This document shows positions 52,783 through 60,768 of a stretch of DNA of 64,000 bases, in pieces. Location: contig UQPQ01000009.1 of NCBI GenBank assembly GCA_900542985.1, forward strand, positions 1 through 64,000, given 5' to 3'. This DNA comes from an uncultured Bacteroides sp. (GTDB taxonomy: Bacteria; Bacteroidota; Bacteroidia; Bacteroidales; Bacteroidaceae). Every line of letters starts with the position of its first letter. The stretch's first letter is position 1. The translations under genes and the position numbers were made by a program. The notes under the pieces are model-generated. The model saw nothing but the letters and a program-made list of their open reading frames with translations. It was not told where the DNA came from and did not search any database.

Positions 52783-53679
52783 ATGGTGAAAGAACCGCCC
52801 ATACAGGTGGTAAATAAAACGCGTAAGACAGCGAAACAAAAGCGCACAAAGACTGTACGCTCCAAATCTGCTGCTTCAGGAAACCGGAAAAAGAAGAAAG
52901 ACTCAGAATATTCTTCTATTCCCTTGTGGCTGAAGTATGTGATTCTGGGAGTGTCTGCTGCTTTGTTTGTGATTGTCTTTTATTACTTTTTCATTCGTCC
53001 CTATACTTACCGGTGGAAACCTTGTTATGGTGTGAAAGCCTATGGTGTATGTTTGCCTCAAGGATATAGCGTACATGGGTTCGACGTATCACATCATCAG
53101 GGGAAAATAGATTGGGAAGAATTACATAAAACCCAGCAAACTCCTTTCCCCGTTCGTTTTGTCTTTATGAAAGCTTCCGAAGGAGGCGATTTCAGTGATA
53201 CTGCTTTCGTACGCAATTTCGATATGGCCCGTCAGTATGGCTTTATTCGCGGTGCTTATCATTTTTATAATCCAAAGACCGATGCAGTCCGTCAGGCCGA
53301 TTTTTTTATCCGTTCGGTAAAACTTGAACCCGGAGATTTACCTCCTGTTCTTGATATTGAAACACGCAGCAAGGACGTTCCCAAGCTACGTCGCGATTTG
53401 AAAATATGGCTTGACAAGATTGAGAAACATTATCATGTAAAGCCTATTCTTTATACTTCTTATAAGTTCAAGAACCGTTATCTCAACGATTCGATATTCG
53501 ATTCATATCCATATTGGATAGCCCATTATTATGTAGATTCAGTGGAATACAAAGGGCAGTGGAAGTTCTGGCAGCATACCGATGTGGGAACATTGCCGGG
53601 AATCGATGAATCGGTAGACTTGAATGTATTCAATGGAAATATGGAAGAGCTGCTCCAACTCACTATTCCGAAAGAATAA
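52783..53679 (+). CDS. membrane-anchored GH25 lysozyme
   Basis: A 298-residue N-acetylmuramidase-type protein. The ATG at 52783 is preferred because earlier ones lie in a terminator hairpin. A very basic N-terminus (KTAKQKRTKTVRSK) precedes one transmembrane helix (about 48-71), then a periplasmic GH25 barrel. Catalytic acids appear at D101 (HGFDVSHHQG), E133 (MKASEGG) and D191/E193 (PVLDIE). WKFWQHTDVGTLPGIDESVDLNVFNG ends the fold (quoted in part: WQHTDVG and SVDLNVF). It may remodel the cell's own wall or attack competitors. Confidence 0.9.
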   Translation: MVKEPPIQVVNKTRKTAKQKRTKTVRSKSAASGNRKKKKDSEYSSIPLWLKYVILGVSAALFVIVFYYFFIRPYTYRWKPCYGVKAYGVCLPQGYSVHGFDVSHHQGKIDWEELHKTQQTPFPVRFVFMKASEGGDFSDTAFVRNFDMARQYGFIRGAYHFYNPKTDAVRQADFFIRSVKLEPGDLPPVLDIETRSKDVPKLRRDLKIWLDKIEKHYHVKPILYTSYKFKNRYLNDSIFDSYPYWIAHYYVDSVEYKGQWKFWQHTDVGTLPGIDESVDLNVFNGNMEELLQLTIPKE

Positions 53680-53810
53680 ATAAACAGACCTACATCCTTT
53701 TGTTATCGGGAATAATTCGTATTTTAGCGCGGATTTTCCGATAGCTATTATTGTATCCCTATCTGTGTTTAGTGATACAATTCTCTTTGTTTTACTTTAA
53801 AAAACAATCT

Positions 53811-55355
53811 ATGAAGAAATATTCTTATTTACTTCCTATGACTATTATGGCTACAGTAGCCAATGTATATGGAGCCAATCGAGGGTCCGACAGACCGAAT
53901 GTGGTATTTATTTATGCCGATGATATTGGTTACGGTGATTTAAGCTGTAACGGAGCGACTACCATTCATACTCCACATGTGGAACGTTTGGCTGCAAACG
54001 GTATCCGTTTTACCAATGCGCATGCTGCAGCAGCTACCAGTACGCCTTCTCGCTATGCCATGCTGACAGGGGAATATGCGTGGCGTCGGCAGGGGACCGG
54101 AATTGCTGCCGGTAATGCCGGTATGATTATCCGTCCGGAACGTTATACGATGGCCGATCTTTTCAAAAGTGCAGGATATACGACCGGAGTAGTCGGTAAA
54201 TGGCATTTAGGCTTAGGAGATAAGCAAGGTACCCAAAACTGGAATGAAACCCTTACTCCCGGTGTACGCGATTTGGGATTCGATTATTCGTATATTATGG
54301 CTGCTACAGGCGACCGCGTTCCTTGTGTGTTTGTAGAAAATGACCGGGTAGACAATCTGGACCCTTCGGATCCGATAGAAGTCAGTTACGAAGCCAATTT
54401 CCCCGGTGAACCTACCGGAAAAGAACACCCTGAAATGTTGTGTATGCATCCGTCGCACGGGCACGATATGACCATTGTGAACGGAATTTCCCGTATCGGC
54501 TATATGAAAGGGGGAAAGAAAGCACTTTGGAAAGACGAGAAAATTGCAGAAACCTTGACCGAGAAGGCCATCCGCTTTATCGAACAGCAGAAAGATAAAC
54601 CATTTTTTCTTTATCTGGCTACACAAGATGCCCATGTTCCTCGTGTACCGGGAGAGCAGTTTACCGGTAAGAGTGGAATGGGGCCTCGTGGCGACTGCCT
54701 GCTTGAATTCGACTGGACGGTAGGGCAGGTACTCGATGCTTTACAGCGTTTGGGACTGGATGAAAACACTTTGGTTATTCTTTCGAGCGACAATGGTCCG
54801 GTAGTAGACGATGGATATAAAGACCAGGCGGTAGAATTGTTGGGCAATCATAAGCCGGGAGGAATATACAGAGGAGGAAAGTATAGTGCCTACGAAGCCG
54901 GAACCCGTGTCCCCTGTATCTGGAGTTGGCCGGCTCAGATTAAGTCCGGACAGGTTTCCGATGCTTTGGTCAGCCAGATAGACTGGATGGCTACTTTGTC
55001 AAAAGTAGTTGGAGCGGATATCCCCCAAGGTGCAGCTCCCGACAGTCGGCCACAGCTGGATGCATGGACAGGCAAGGATAAAATTGGGCGTGAAACACTG
55101 GTTACCCAAAATGCAGCCAACAATCTTTCTTTACTTTCCGGAGAGTGGAAATACATCCGTCCGGGTGGAGGTGCAGCGTATGAGTATAATGTAAACATCG
55201 AACTGGGAAACAGTAAAGAACCTCAGTTGTATAATCTGAAGCAAGATCCTCAGGAGAAGCACAATGTGGCGACTCAGTATCCGGAAATACTGAAAGCGAT
55301 GAGTGAAAAACTGGAAGATATCGTAGACGGACGCTATGGACTTCCTTTATATTGA
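53811..55355 (+). CDS. Ser-type sulfatase (S1 family), periplasmic
   Basis: A 514-residue exported sulfatase. The ATG at 53811 gives the signal peptide MKKYSYLLPMTIMATVANVYG; the frame opens 20 codons earlier. Metal ligands D37-D38 lie in IYADDIGYGD; the formylglycine motif is S77-T-P-S-R81 with TGEYAWR, so the modified residue is serine and needs a radical AdoMet maturase. SSDNGP holds further metal ligands. It should desulfate host or dietary glycans; subfamily not certain. The next sulfatase follows 30 bases later. Confidence 0.88.
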   Translation: MKKYSYLLPMTIMATVANVYGANRGSDRPNVVFIYADDIGYGDLSCNGATTIHTPHVERLAANGIRFTNAHAAAATSTPSRYAMLTGEYAWRRQGTGIAAGNAGMIIRPERYTMADLFKSAGYTTGVVGKWHLGLGDKQGTQNWNETLTPGVRDLGFDYSYIMAATGDRVPCVFVENDRVDNLDPSDPIEVSYEANFPGEPTGKEHPEMLCMHPSHGHDMTIVNGISRIGYMKGGKKALWKDEKIAETLTEKAIRFIEQQKDKPFFLYLATQDAHVPRVPGEQFTGKSGMGPRGDCLLEFDWTVGQVLDALQRLGLDENTLVILSSDNGPVVDDGYKDQAVELLGNHKPGGIYRGGKYSAYEAGTRVPCIWSWPAQIKSGQVSDALVSQIDWMATLSKVVGADIPQGAAPDSRPQLDAWTGKDKIGRETLVTQNAANNLSLLSGEWKYIRPGGGAAYEYNVNIELGNSKEPQLYNLKQDPQEKHNVATQYPEILKAMSEKLEDIVDGRYGLPLY

Positions 55356-55385
55356 AAAAATACCTTCTATAATAAATGATTTAAG

Positions 55386-56960
55386 ATGAAGAATACAAGT
55401 TTGTTTTATTCAGTGGCAGGATTTGCTGCGTTGAGTGCTGTAGCTTCTTCCTGTCAGCAGAAGCAGGAAGAACAGAAAAAATATAATATCGTTTACATCA
55501 TGACCGACGATCATACGGCCCAGATGATGAGTTGCTATGACACGCGCTATGTGGAAACCCCCAATCTGGACCGTATTGCGGCAGATGGAGTCCGTTTTAC
55601 CAATAGCTTTGTAGCCAATTCACTGAGTGGTCCGAGTCGTGCATGTATGATTACCGGCAAACATTCGTGTGCCAATAAGTTTTACGACAATACGACCTGT
55701 GTGTTCGATTCTGCCCAGCAAACTTTTCCGAAGCTGTTGCAGAAGGCAGGCTATCAGACTGCCTTAGTCGGTAAATGGCATCTCGAAAGTCTTCCTACCG
55801 GTTTCAATTATTGGGAGATTGTGCCGGGACAAGGCGACTATTACAATCCGGATTTCATTACACAAAACAACGATACGGTTCATCGTCACGGGTATATTAC
55901 CAACCTGATAACCGATGATGCCATCGACTGGATGGAAAACGGACGCGACAAGTCGAAACCTTTCTGTCTGCTCATCCATCATAAAGCGATTCACCGCAAC
56001 TGGATGGCAGATACCTGTCATCTGAATCTGTACGAAGACAAGACCTTCCCGCTGCCCGAAACTTTCTTCGACGATTACGAAGGCCGTCCGGCTGCTGCAG
56101 CCCAGGAAATGAGTATTGTGAAAGATATGGATATGATTTACGACCTCAAGATGCTGCGTCCGGACAAACAGTCCCGTCTGAAGACAATGTACGAAAGATT
56201 CCTCGGTCGTATGGATGAGGCCCAGCGTGCGGCATGGGATAAGTTCTATGGTCCGGTAATCGAAGATTTCTACAAGAAAAATCCGCAGGGAAAAGAACTT
56301 GCAGAATGGAAGTTCCAGCGTTATATGCGCGACTATATGAAGACTGTGAAATCGCTTGACGAGAACGTGGGCCGTGTGCTCGATTATCTGAAAGAAAAGG
56401 GGTTGTTGGATAATACACTGGTAGTCTACACTTCCGACCAGGGATTCTATATGGGTGAGCATGGCTGGTTCGACAAGCGTTTTATGTACGAAGAATCCAT
56501 GCATACTCCACTTATTATGCGTCTGCCTGCCGGCTTCGACCGCAGAGGTGATGTTACAGAACTGGTACAGAACATCGACTATGCACCGACCTTCCTCGAA
56601 CTGGCTGGAGTAGAAGTGCCGTCGGACATTCACGGGCAGTCTATGCTTCCGTTGCTTCGGGGGGAGCATCCCAAAGACTGGCGGAAGGCCCTTTACTATC
56701 ACTTCTACGAATATCCGGCCGAACACATGGTAAAACGCCATTACGGTGTACGTACCGACCGTTACAAACTGATTCATTTCTACAATGATATAGATGTGTG
56801 GGAATTGTACGATTTGCAGAACGACCCGCAAGAACTCCATAATCTGTACGGGCAGAAAGAATACGAAGCCGTTGTAGCCGACTTGAAACAACAGTTGCTT
56901 CAGTTGCAGGAGCAATATAATGATCCTGTCCGCTTTTCGCCAGACCGTGATAAAGAATAA
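55386..56960 (+). CDS. Ser-type sulfatase lipoprotein, S1_11-like
   Basis: A 524-residue lipoprotein sulfatase. The signal ends at C23 (LSAVASSC), followed by QQKQEEQ, acidic as in exported Bacteroides lipoproteins. MTDDH gives the metal Asp pair; S81-G-P-S-R85 is the Ser-type maturation motif; KWHLESLPTGF and TSDQGFYMGEHGWFDKR follow. The SDQGFYMGEHGW segment and general order resemble N-acetylglucosamine-6-sulfatases (S1_11) such as those acting on heparin and mucin. Specificity is inference. Co-transcribed with the upstream sulfatase. Confidence 0.85.
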   Translation: MKNTSLFYSVAGFAALSAVASSCQQKQEEQKKYNIVYIMTDDHTAQMMSCYDTRYVETPNLDRIAADGVRFTNSFVANSLSGPSRACMITGKHSCANKFYDNTTCVFDSAQQTFPKLLQKAGYQTALVGKWHLESLPTGFNYWEIVPGQGDYYNPDFITQNNDTVHRHGYITNLITDDAIDWMENGRDKSKPFCLLIHHKAIHRNWMADTCHLNLYEDKTFPLPETFFDDYEGRPAAAAQEMSIVKDMDMIYDLKMLRPDKQSRLKTMYERFLGRMDEAQRAAWDKFYGPVIEDFYKKNPQGKELAEWKFQRYMRDYMKTVKSLDENVGRVLDYLKEKGLLDNTLVVYTSDQGFYMGEHGWFDKRFMYEESMHTPLIMRLPAGFDRRGDVTELVQNIDYAPTFLELAGVEVPSDIHGQSMLPLLRGEHPKDWRKALYYHFYEYPAEHMVKRHYGVRTDRYKLIHFYNDIDVWELYDLQNDPQELHNLYGQKEYEAVVADLKQQLLQLQEQYNDPVRFSPDRDKE

Positions 56961-57000
56961 TCAATAGAAGGGGATAGAAACTGTATTATACTACAATCGG

Positions 57001-57076
57001 CGACGTCGGCTGTACAATCGTTGTCGTCGATTGTAGAGTCAACGCCGCCGATTGTACAGCCGACGTCGTCGGATGA
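57001..57076. repeat. 21-bp GC-rich tandem array D with perfect 20-bp stem (convergent junction)
   Basis: Units begin at 57001, 57022, 57043 and 57064 (partial). The first 20 bases, CGACGTCGGCTGTACAATCG (57001-57020), are exactly complementary to 57049-57068, giving a 20-bp perfect stem with a 28-base loop. A degraded unit may precede at 56980. It lies between the convergent ends of the sulfatase operon and the dnaJ-like gene. Confidence 0.85.
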
Positions 57077-57150
57077 AGCAGGATACAGGTCAAGCTGCGC
57101 CGGAAAACCAGTATCGTACGGGTTGTATAGCAATATGTAGAACTTTAAGC

Positions 57151-57203
57151 AAAGGACTTGTCGTGTCAGCTGTTTTGAAGCTGGCGGAACAAGTCTTTTT
57201 GTT
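57151..57203 (+). terminator. possible terminator overlapping the 3' end of the dnaJ-like gene
   Basis: GACTTGT (57155-57161) pairs with ACAAGTC, and CAGCT with AGCTG inside, then T5. On the plus strand it would stop sulfatase readthrough; the right half lies in the last codons of the opposite-strand gene. Confidence 0.5.
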
Positions 57204-58074
57204 TTTCGGTAAGCTGAGAAGGAATTGTAACCTGATAATTTACAATCAGGTCGCCACAACGGTTCTCTTTGTATACCGGGAATCCTTGCTGACGTAACCG
57301 TACCTTTGTATTGTTCTGTGTACCCGGTTTTACTTTCAGTCTGACCTGTCCGTTCAGTGTGTGAACCAGTACTTCACCTCCCAGTACGGCAGTATAAAGA
57401 TCTATCTGCACATCGGTATACAAATCATCTCCTTCCCGTCGGAATGACGGATCGTCTGCTATCTGGAACGTGATGTACAAATCACCGTTCGGGGCGTTGT
57501 TGGCTCCTTTTTCTCCATATCCTTTCAAGCGGATGGTCTGTCCGTCTTTTACTCCGGCAGGAACGGTGATACGTATATTTTGTCCGTTGATACTGAAAGT
57601 CTGTTTATGAGTAACAGCCGCTTCACGAAGGCTTAATGGCATGTGCGCATGGATGTCCTCTCCTTGCATAGGATGAGTGCTGAAATGAGCTGCGCCATGT
57701 CCGAACAGCTCTTCGAAAAAATCGGAGAACCCACTTGCATTCCTTCCGAATCCGGAAGTAAAATCGCTTCCATTTCCACTGTACCAATATTGGCTGCGGT
57801 TTCCCTGCTGAGCCTGATACTGGCGCTGTTGTGCTTCAAATTCTTCTGCATGCTTCCAGTTTTCACCGTAAGCATCGTATTTCTTTCGTTTTTCCGGATC
57901 ACTTAATACCTCATTCGCCTCATTGATTTGCTGGAACTTATCCTTGGCGGATTCGTCGTTCGGATTCAGGTCCGGATGGTATTGACGTGCCAGTTTACGG
58001 AAGGCTTTTTTAATTTCCTCCTGTGTGGCATTTTTGTCTACACCCAATACTTTATAATAATCGATGAATGACAT
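57166..58074 (-). CDS. CbpA-type DnaJ-domain chaperone
   Basis: A 302-residue class II J-protein. J domain at residues 3-70 ([22 protein letters not shown], in part) with the H-P-D motif in RQYHPDLNP; a G/F-like linker ([17 protein letters not shown]); then two C-terminal beta domains ([19 protein letters not shown]). No zinc-finger domain, so it is CbpA-like. It stimulates DnaK. An hsp20 gene lies 94 bases upstream on the same strand, forming a heat-shock pair. Confidence 0.92.
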   Translation of the reverse strand: MSFIDYYKVLGVDKNATQEEIKKAFRKLARQYHPDLNPNDESAKDKFQQINEANEVLSDPEKRKKYDAYGENWKHAEEFEAQQRQYQAQQGNRSQYWYSGNGSDFTSGFGRNASGFSDFFEELFGHGAAHFSTHPMQGEDIHAHMPLSLREAAVTHKQTFSINGQNIRITVPAGVKDGQTIRLKGYGEKGANNAPNGDLYITFQIADDPSFRREGDDLYTDVQIDLYTAVLGGEVLVHTLNGQVRLKVKPGTQNNTKVRLRQQGFPVYKENRCGDLIVNYQVTIPSQLTEKQKDLFRQLQNS

Positions 58075-58108
58075 ATGTATGTTGTTTTTTCGGATGAATT
58101 CAATAAAA

Positions 58109-58147
58109 AATCCCCTTTCCTGTCTGGGTAGAGAGGGAAAGAGGATT
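58109..58147 (-). terminator. terminator between hsp20 and the dnaJ-like gene
   Basis: AATCC-CTTTCC pairs with GGAAAG-GGATT with one internal mismatch; on the minus strand T6 follows. It would limit readthrough from hsp20 into the dnaJ-like gene. Confidence 0.65.
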
Positions 58148-58168
58148 AAAAGTTAGGTTACTATTTGT

Positions 58169-58606
58169 TTAATGAATCTCAATGACTCTGTTTACTTTTG
58201 CTTTTTCTTCGGCTGTCTGTTTCGGCAAAACGATGCTCAATACACCGTCGTTGACGTTGGCTGAGATCTTTTCTTTTTCTACATCGTCCGGAAGAACCAA
58301 AGCCTGTTCGAATTTGGAGTATGAGAATTCTCTCCGCAAGTATTTCTTGTTTTCTTTATCCTCTTCCTTGGTTTCGTTCTTCTTCTCCATGCTGATCACC
58401 AACTCATTATTGTCGGTGAGATGGATATTGAAATCTTCTTTAGTCATACCTGGAGCTGCTACTTCTACCTTGTAATCTGTATTGCTTTCTATCACATTAA
58501 TGGCAGGAGCGGTAGCATTGGCTTTTACCATCCAGTCGTTGTCAAAGAAATCATTAAAAATACTCGGTAACCAATTCTGATTGTTGTACTTTCTAATCGG
58601 CATCAT
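58169..58606 (-). CDS. Hsp20/alpha-crystallin small heat-shock protein
   Basis: A 145-residue holdase chaperone. N-terminal arm MMPIRKYNNQNWLPSIFNDFF, alpha-crystallin domain at about 40-135 (DYKVEVAAPGMTKEDFNIHL, ANVNDGVLSIVLPK with the consensus GVL), and a short C-terminal tail ending VIEIH. Acid/Lys-rich insert NETKEEDKENKK near 77-90. A clear AGGAG precedes the start, unlike most genes here, in keeping with induced high-level expression. Confidence 0.94.
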   Translation of the reverse strand: MMPIRKYNNQNWLPSIFNDFFDNDWMVKANATAPAINVIESNTDYKVEVAAPGMTKEDFNIHLTDNNELVISMEKKNETKEEDKENKKYLRREFSYSKFEQALVLPDDVEKEKISANVNDGVLSIVLPKQTAEEKAKVNRVIEIH

Positions 58607-58907
58607 AGTTGTAATCTCCTATAATTAAGTTGTTTATTTTTATCTTTTCTTCCCGTAAGTCTTTCAACCTGCGGTCACTTACATGTAAGCAAAGAGTATA
58701 CCAGCAAGCCTTTTTGTCAGATAGGGAAAGGAGCTATTTAACCCTTTGAAAACCTTCTTAAACTATCGCAGGCAGATATTAAACTTTTGTAAACTTTGTT
58801 TACTATTATGCGTGGAAAAAGACTGACACAGACCGACATTTTGGCATGAAACAAGGCTGGTTTAACTGAAATTTTGTATATTTGCTGAATAAAAATAAGA
58901 TAGTAGT
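58607..58907. other. divergent region between hsp20 and YitT gene
   Basis: Holds the hsp20 ribosome-binding site, a 12-bp palindrome CTTACATGTAAG (58678-58689), and a plus-strand -7 box TATATTTG (58877-58884) for the YitT gene. No CIRCE element was seen. No gene is supported. Confidence 0.5.
58877..58884 (+). promoter_or_regulatory. -7 box (TATATTTG) of the YitT gene
   Basis: Match to TAnnTTTG 23 bases ahead of the ATG at 58908. Confidence 0.45.
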
Positions 58908-59870
58908 ATGAAAAAGACAATCTATGCATGGGCAAGTATCCTTTTAGGATGTACCATTCTGGCCGCAGGTTTTGTATTCTTTATTAATCCCTATAATATT
59001 GTTCCGGGAGGTGTGTACGGGGCAAGTATCGTGCTGCACAACCTCTTTCCTTCCATTCAGGTCGGTACGTTCGGTTATATGTTTGATATACCCTTGCTCA
59101 TCCTTTCGGTTATTTTGCTGGGAGCAAAACTGGGAACACGCACCATAGCGGCGGCACTGATTACTCCTTTGCTGATGAATATTATGTCGCGTTTTGTCTA
59201 TCCTACCCAGGAAGCACTGGAACGCCTGGACCCGACACAGCTTTTGGGTGGCACAATGAATATGTCCGAGCACCTGATGCTGACAAGTATCATTGGAGCT
59301 ACGGTAATTGGAATAGGTACGGGGATTGTAATCCGCAATCAGGCTACCACAGGAGGCAGTGATATTGTTGGCATGTTGCTTCAGAAATATTGCCACATAC
59401 GTTTTTCCCGGGCAATTCTGCTGGTCGATGCTACGGTAGTATGTTTCGGGTTGTTGGTCATAGGGTTCGGAATAGGAAGTGCCAATGATTCTACCCAGCC
59501 TTCGTGGCATTTGTCTTTTTACTCACTGATATCCATATTCGTGATTTCACGTGTCATTGCTTACGTCATCAATGGAGAGAAAAACGACAAATTGATTTTT
59601 ATTATCAGCAACAAGAATCTGCCAGAGCTTCGCCGGTATATTCTGGAGGACTTGGACCGTACAGCTACCTATATCAAAAGTAGTGGACTTTACACACGGG
59701 AGGATAAGGAGATGATTTTCATGGTAGTCAGTTATAAGGAAGTAGCCGGTTTGAAATTGAAGATAAAAGAGGCCGATCCGCGTGCGTTTGTGGTAGTGAC
59801 CGATGCGTACGATACATTTGGAGAGGGATGGAAGCAATTGCCGTCGGCTCACGAATTGGATCCGGAATAA
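58908..59870 (+). CDS. YitT family membrane protein
   Basis: A 320-residue inner-membrane protein. Five to six hydrophobic segments in the first 215 residues (ASILLGCTILAAGFVFFINP, NIVPGGVYG, ATVIGIGTGIVIRNQATTGGSDIVGM in parts) form the YitT membrane domain, and residues about 220-310 (IIFIISNKNLPELRRYIL, EDKEMIFMVVSYKE...FVVVTDAYDTFGEGW) a DUF2179 cytoplasmic domain. Function of the family is not established. Single gene with its own terminator. Confidence 0.9.
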   Translation: MKKTIYAWASILLGCTILAAGFVFFINPYNIVPGGVYGASIVLHNLFPSIQVGTFGYMFDIPLLILSVILLGAKLGTRTIAAALITPLLMNIMSRFVYPTQEALERLDPTQLLGGTMNMSEHLMLTSIIGATVIGIGTGIVIRNQATTGGSDIVGMLLQKYCHIRFSRAILLVDATVVCFGLLVIGFGIGSANDSTQPSWHLSFYSLISIFVISRVIAYVINGEKNDKLIFIISNKNLPELRRYILEDLDRTATYIKSSGLYTREDKEMIFMVVSYKEVAGLKLKIKEADPRAFVVVTDAYDTFGEGWKQLPSAHELDPE

Positions 59871-59905
59871 GTCGGAGCGAGAGGGACGGAAACCTGCTGA
59901 AACAG

Positions 59906-59974
59906 CAAAGTCGTTAAAGAGAGTGTAAATGTCATGCCGACAGCATTCAATTCTCTTTAACGACTTTGTTTTTA
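59906..59974. terminator. terminator between YitT and plsC-like genes
   Basis: Perfect 17-bp stem (59906-59922 with 59952-59968) and a T5 tail after one GTT; it lies between convergent genes. Confidence 0.85.
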
Positions 59975-59990
59975 TCCGGAAATCCAGTGT

Positions 59991-60743
59991 TTATTGATCT
60001 GGATTCTTTACTTTGCCTTTGTATTTTTCAGGAAGATCCTTTTCTATTTCCTTGTACGATTCTTCCATCAGCATTTTCAGATTATCGTTTCCTTTACCGA
60101 TAGGGTATATCGGTTTATGGATAGTGAGTTTCATCCGATGCCAGGAAAGCAGTTTACCTGTGCGAGGCAGGATTTCGAACGAACCGTCGATAGTCAGTGG
60201 TACTACAGGAAGCTGTAACTGGTCGGCCAGCTGGAAGGCTCCTTTTTTAAAGTCGGCCATATGTCCGGTAAAGGTTCGTGCTCCTTCAGGGAATACTACC
60301 AGCGAAGTACCTCCCTGCAACACACTTTGTGCATGTTTAATGGTTTCGTACACTTTGCGTGGACTGGATTTGTCTACAAAGATGAATCCGGCCGATTCGC
60401 ATGCTTTTCCTACGAAAGGTATTTTCCGCAGACTTTTTTTCATCATCCACTTGAAGTTACGTTTCAGGAAGCCATACACCAGAAAGATGTCGAATGCTCC
60501 CTGATGGTTTGCAACGAATACATACGAAGTCTTATGGTCGATGTGTTCCCATCCGGTTACTTTTACCGGAAGCAAAAACAGATAACAGGTCAGTTGCGAC
60601 CATATTTTACCGGGATAATATCCCCAGAAGTGTCCGTTTCCTAACCAGCAGCCCACCATGGTAGTCAGTGCAGTCAGGATGGTCAGCACGAGGAAAATCG
60701 GCAGTCCGATACAGATTTGATAGATAATGTATAGCAATCTCAT
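59991..60743 (-). CDS. plsC: 1-acyl-sn-glycerol-3-phosphate acyltransferase
   Basis: A 250-residue membrane acyltransferase forming phosphatidic acid. Two N-terminal hydrophobic segments (about 1-45), then NHQGAFD supplying HxxxxD, FVDKSSPRK the glycerol-phosphate contact block, VFPEGARTFTG the EGxR block, and VVPLTIDG the fourth block. Length is normal for PlsC. Last gene of a minus-strand series, 25 bases after the metallophosphoesterase. Confidence 0.9.
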   Translation of the reverse strand: MRLLYIIYQICIGLPIFLVLTILTALTTMVGCWLGNGHFWGYYPGKIWSQLTCYLFLLPVKVTGWEHIDHKTSYVFVANHQGAFDIFLVYGFLKRNFKWMMKKSLRKIPFVGKACESAGFIFVDKSSPRKVYETIKHAQSVLQGGTSLVVFPEGARTFTGHMADFKKGAFQLADQLQLPVVPLTIDGSFEILPRTGKLLSWHRMKLTIHKPIYPIGKGNDNLKMLMEESYKEIEKDLPEKYKGKVKNPDQ

Positions 60744-60768
60744 ATTCGATAATGTTTTTATGTAATGA

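Noticed and set aside
57001..57076. The 21-bp arrays as a short CRISPR
   Set aside because: Units follow each other directly with no unique spacers, are degenerate, and no cas gene is present.
58607..58907. CIRCE element controlling hsp20
   Set aside because: No TTAGCACTC-N9-GAGTGCTAA-type repeat is present; the only palindrome is CTTACATGTAAG.
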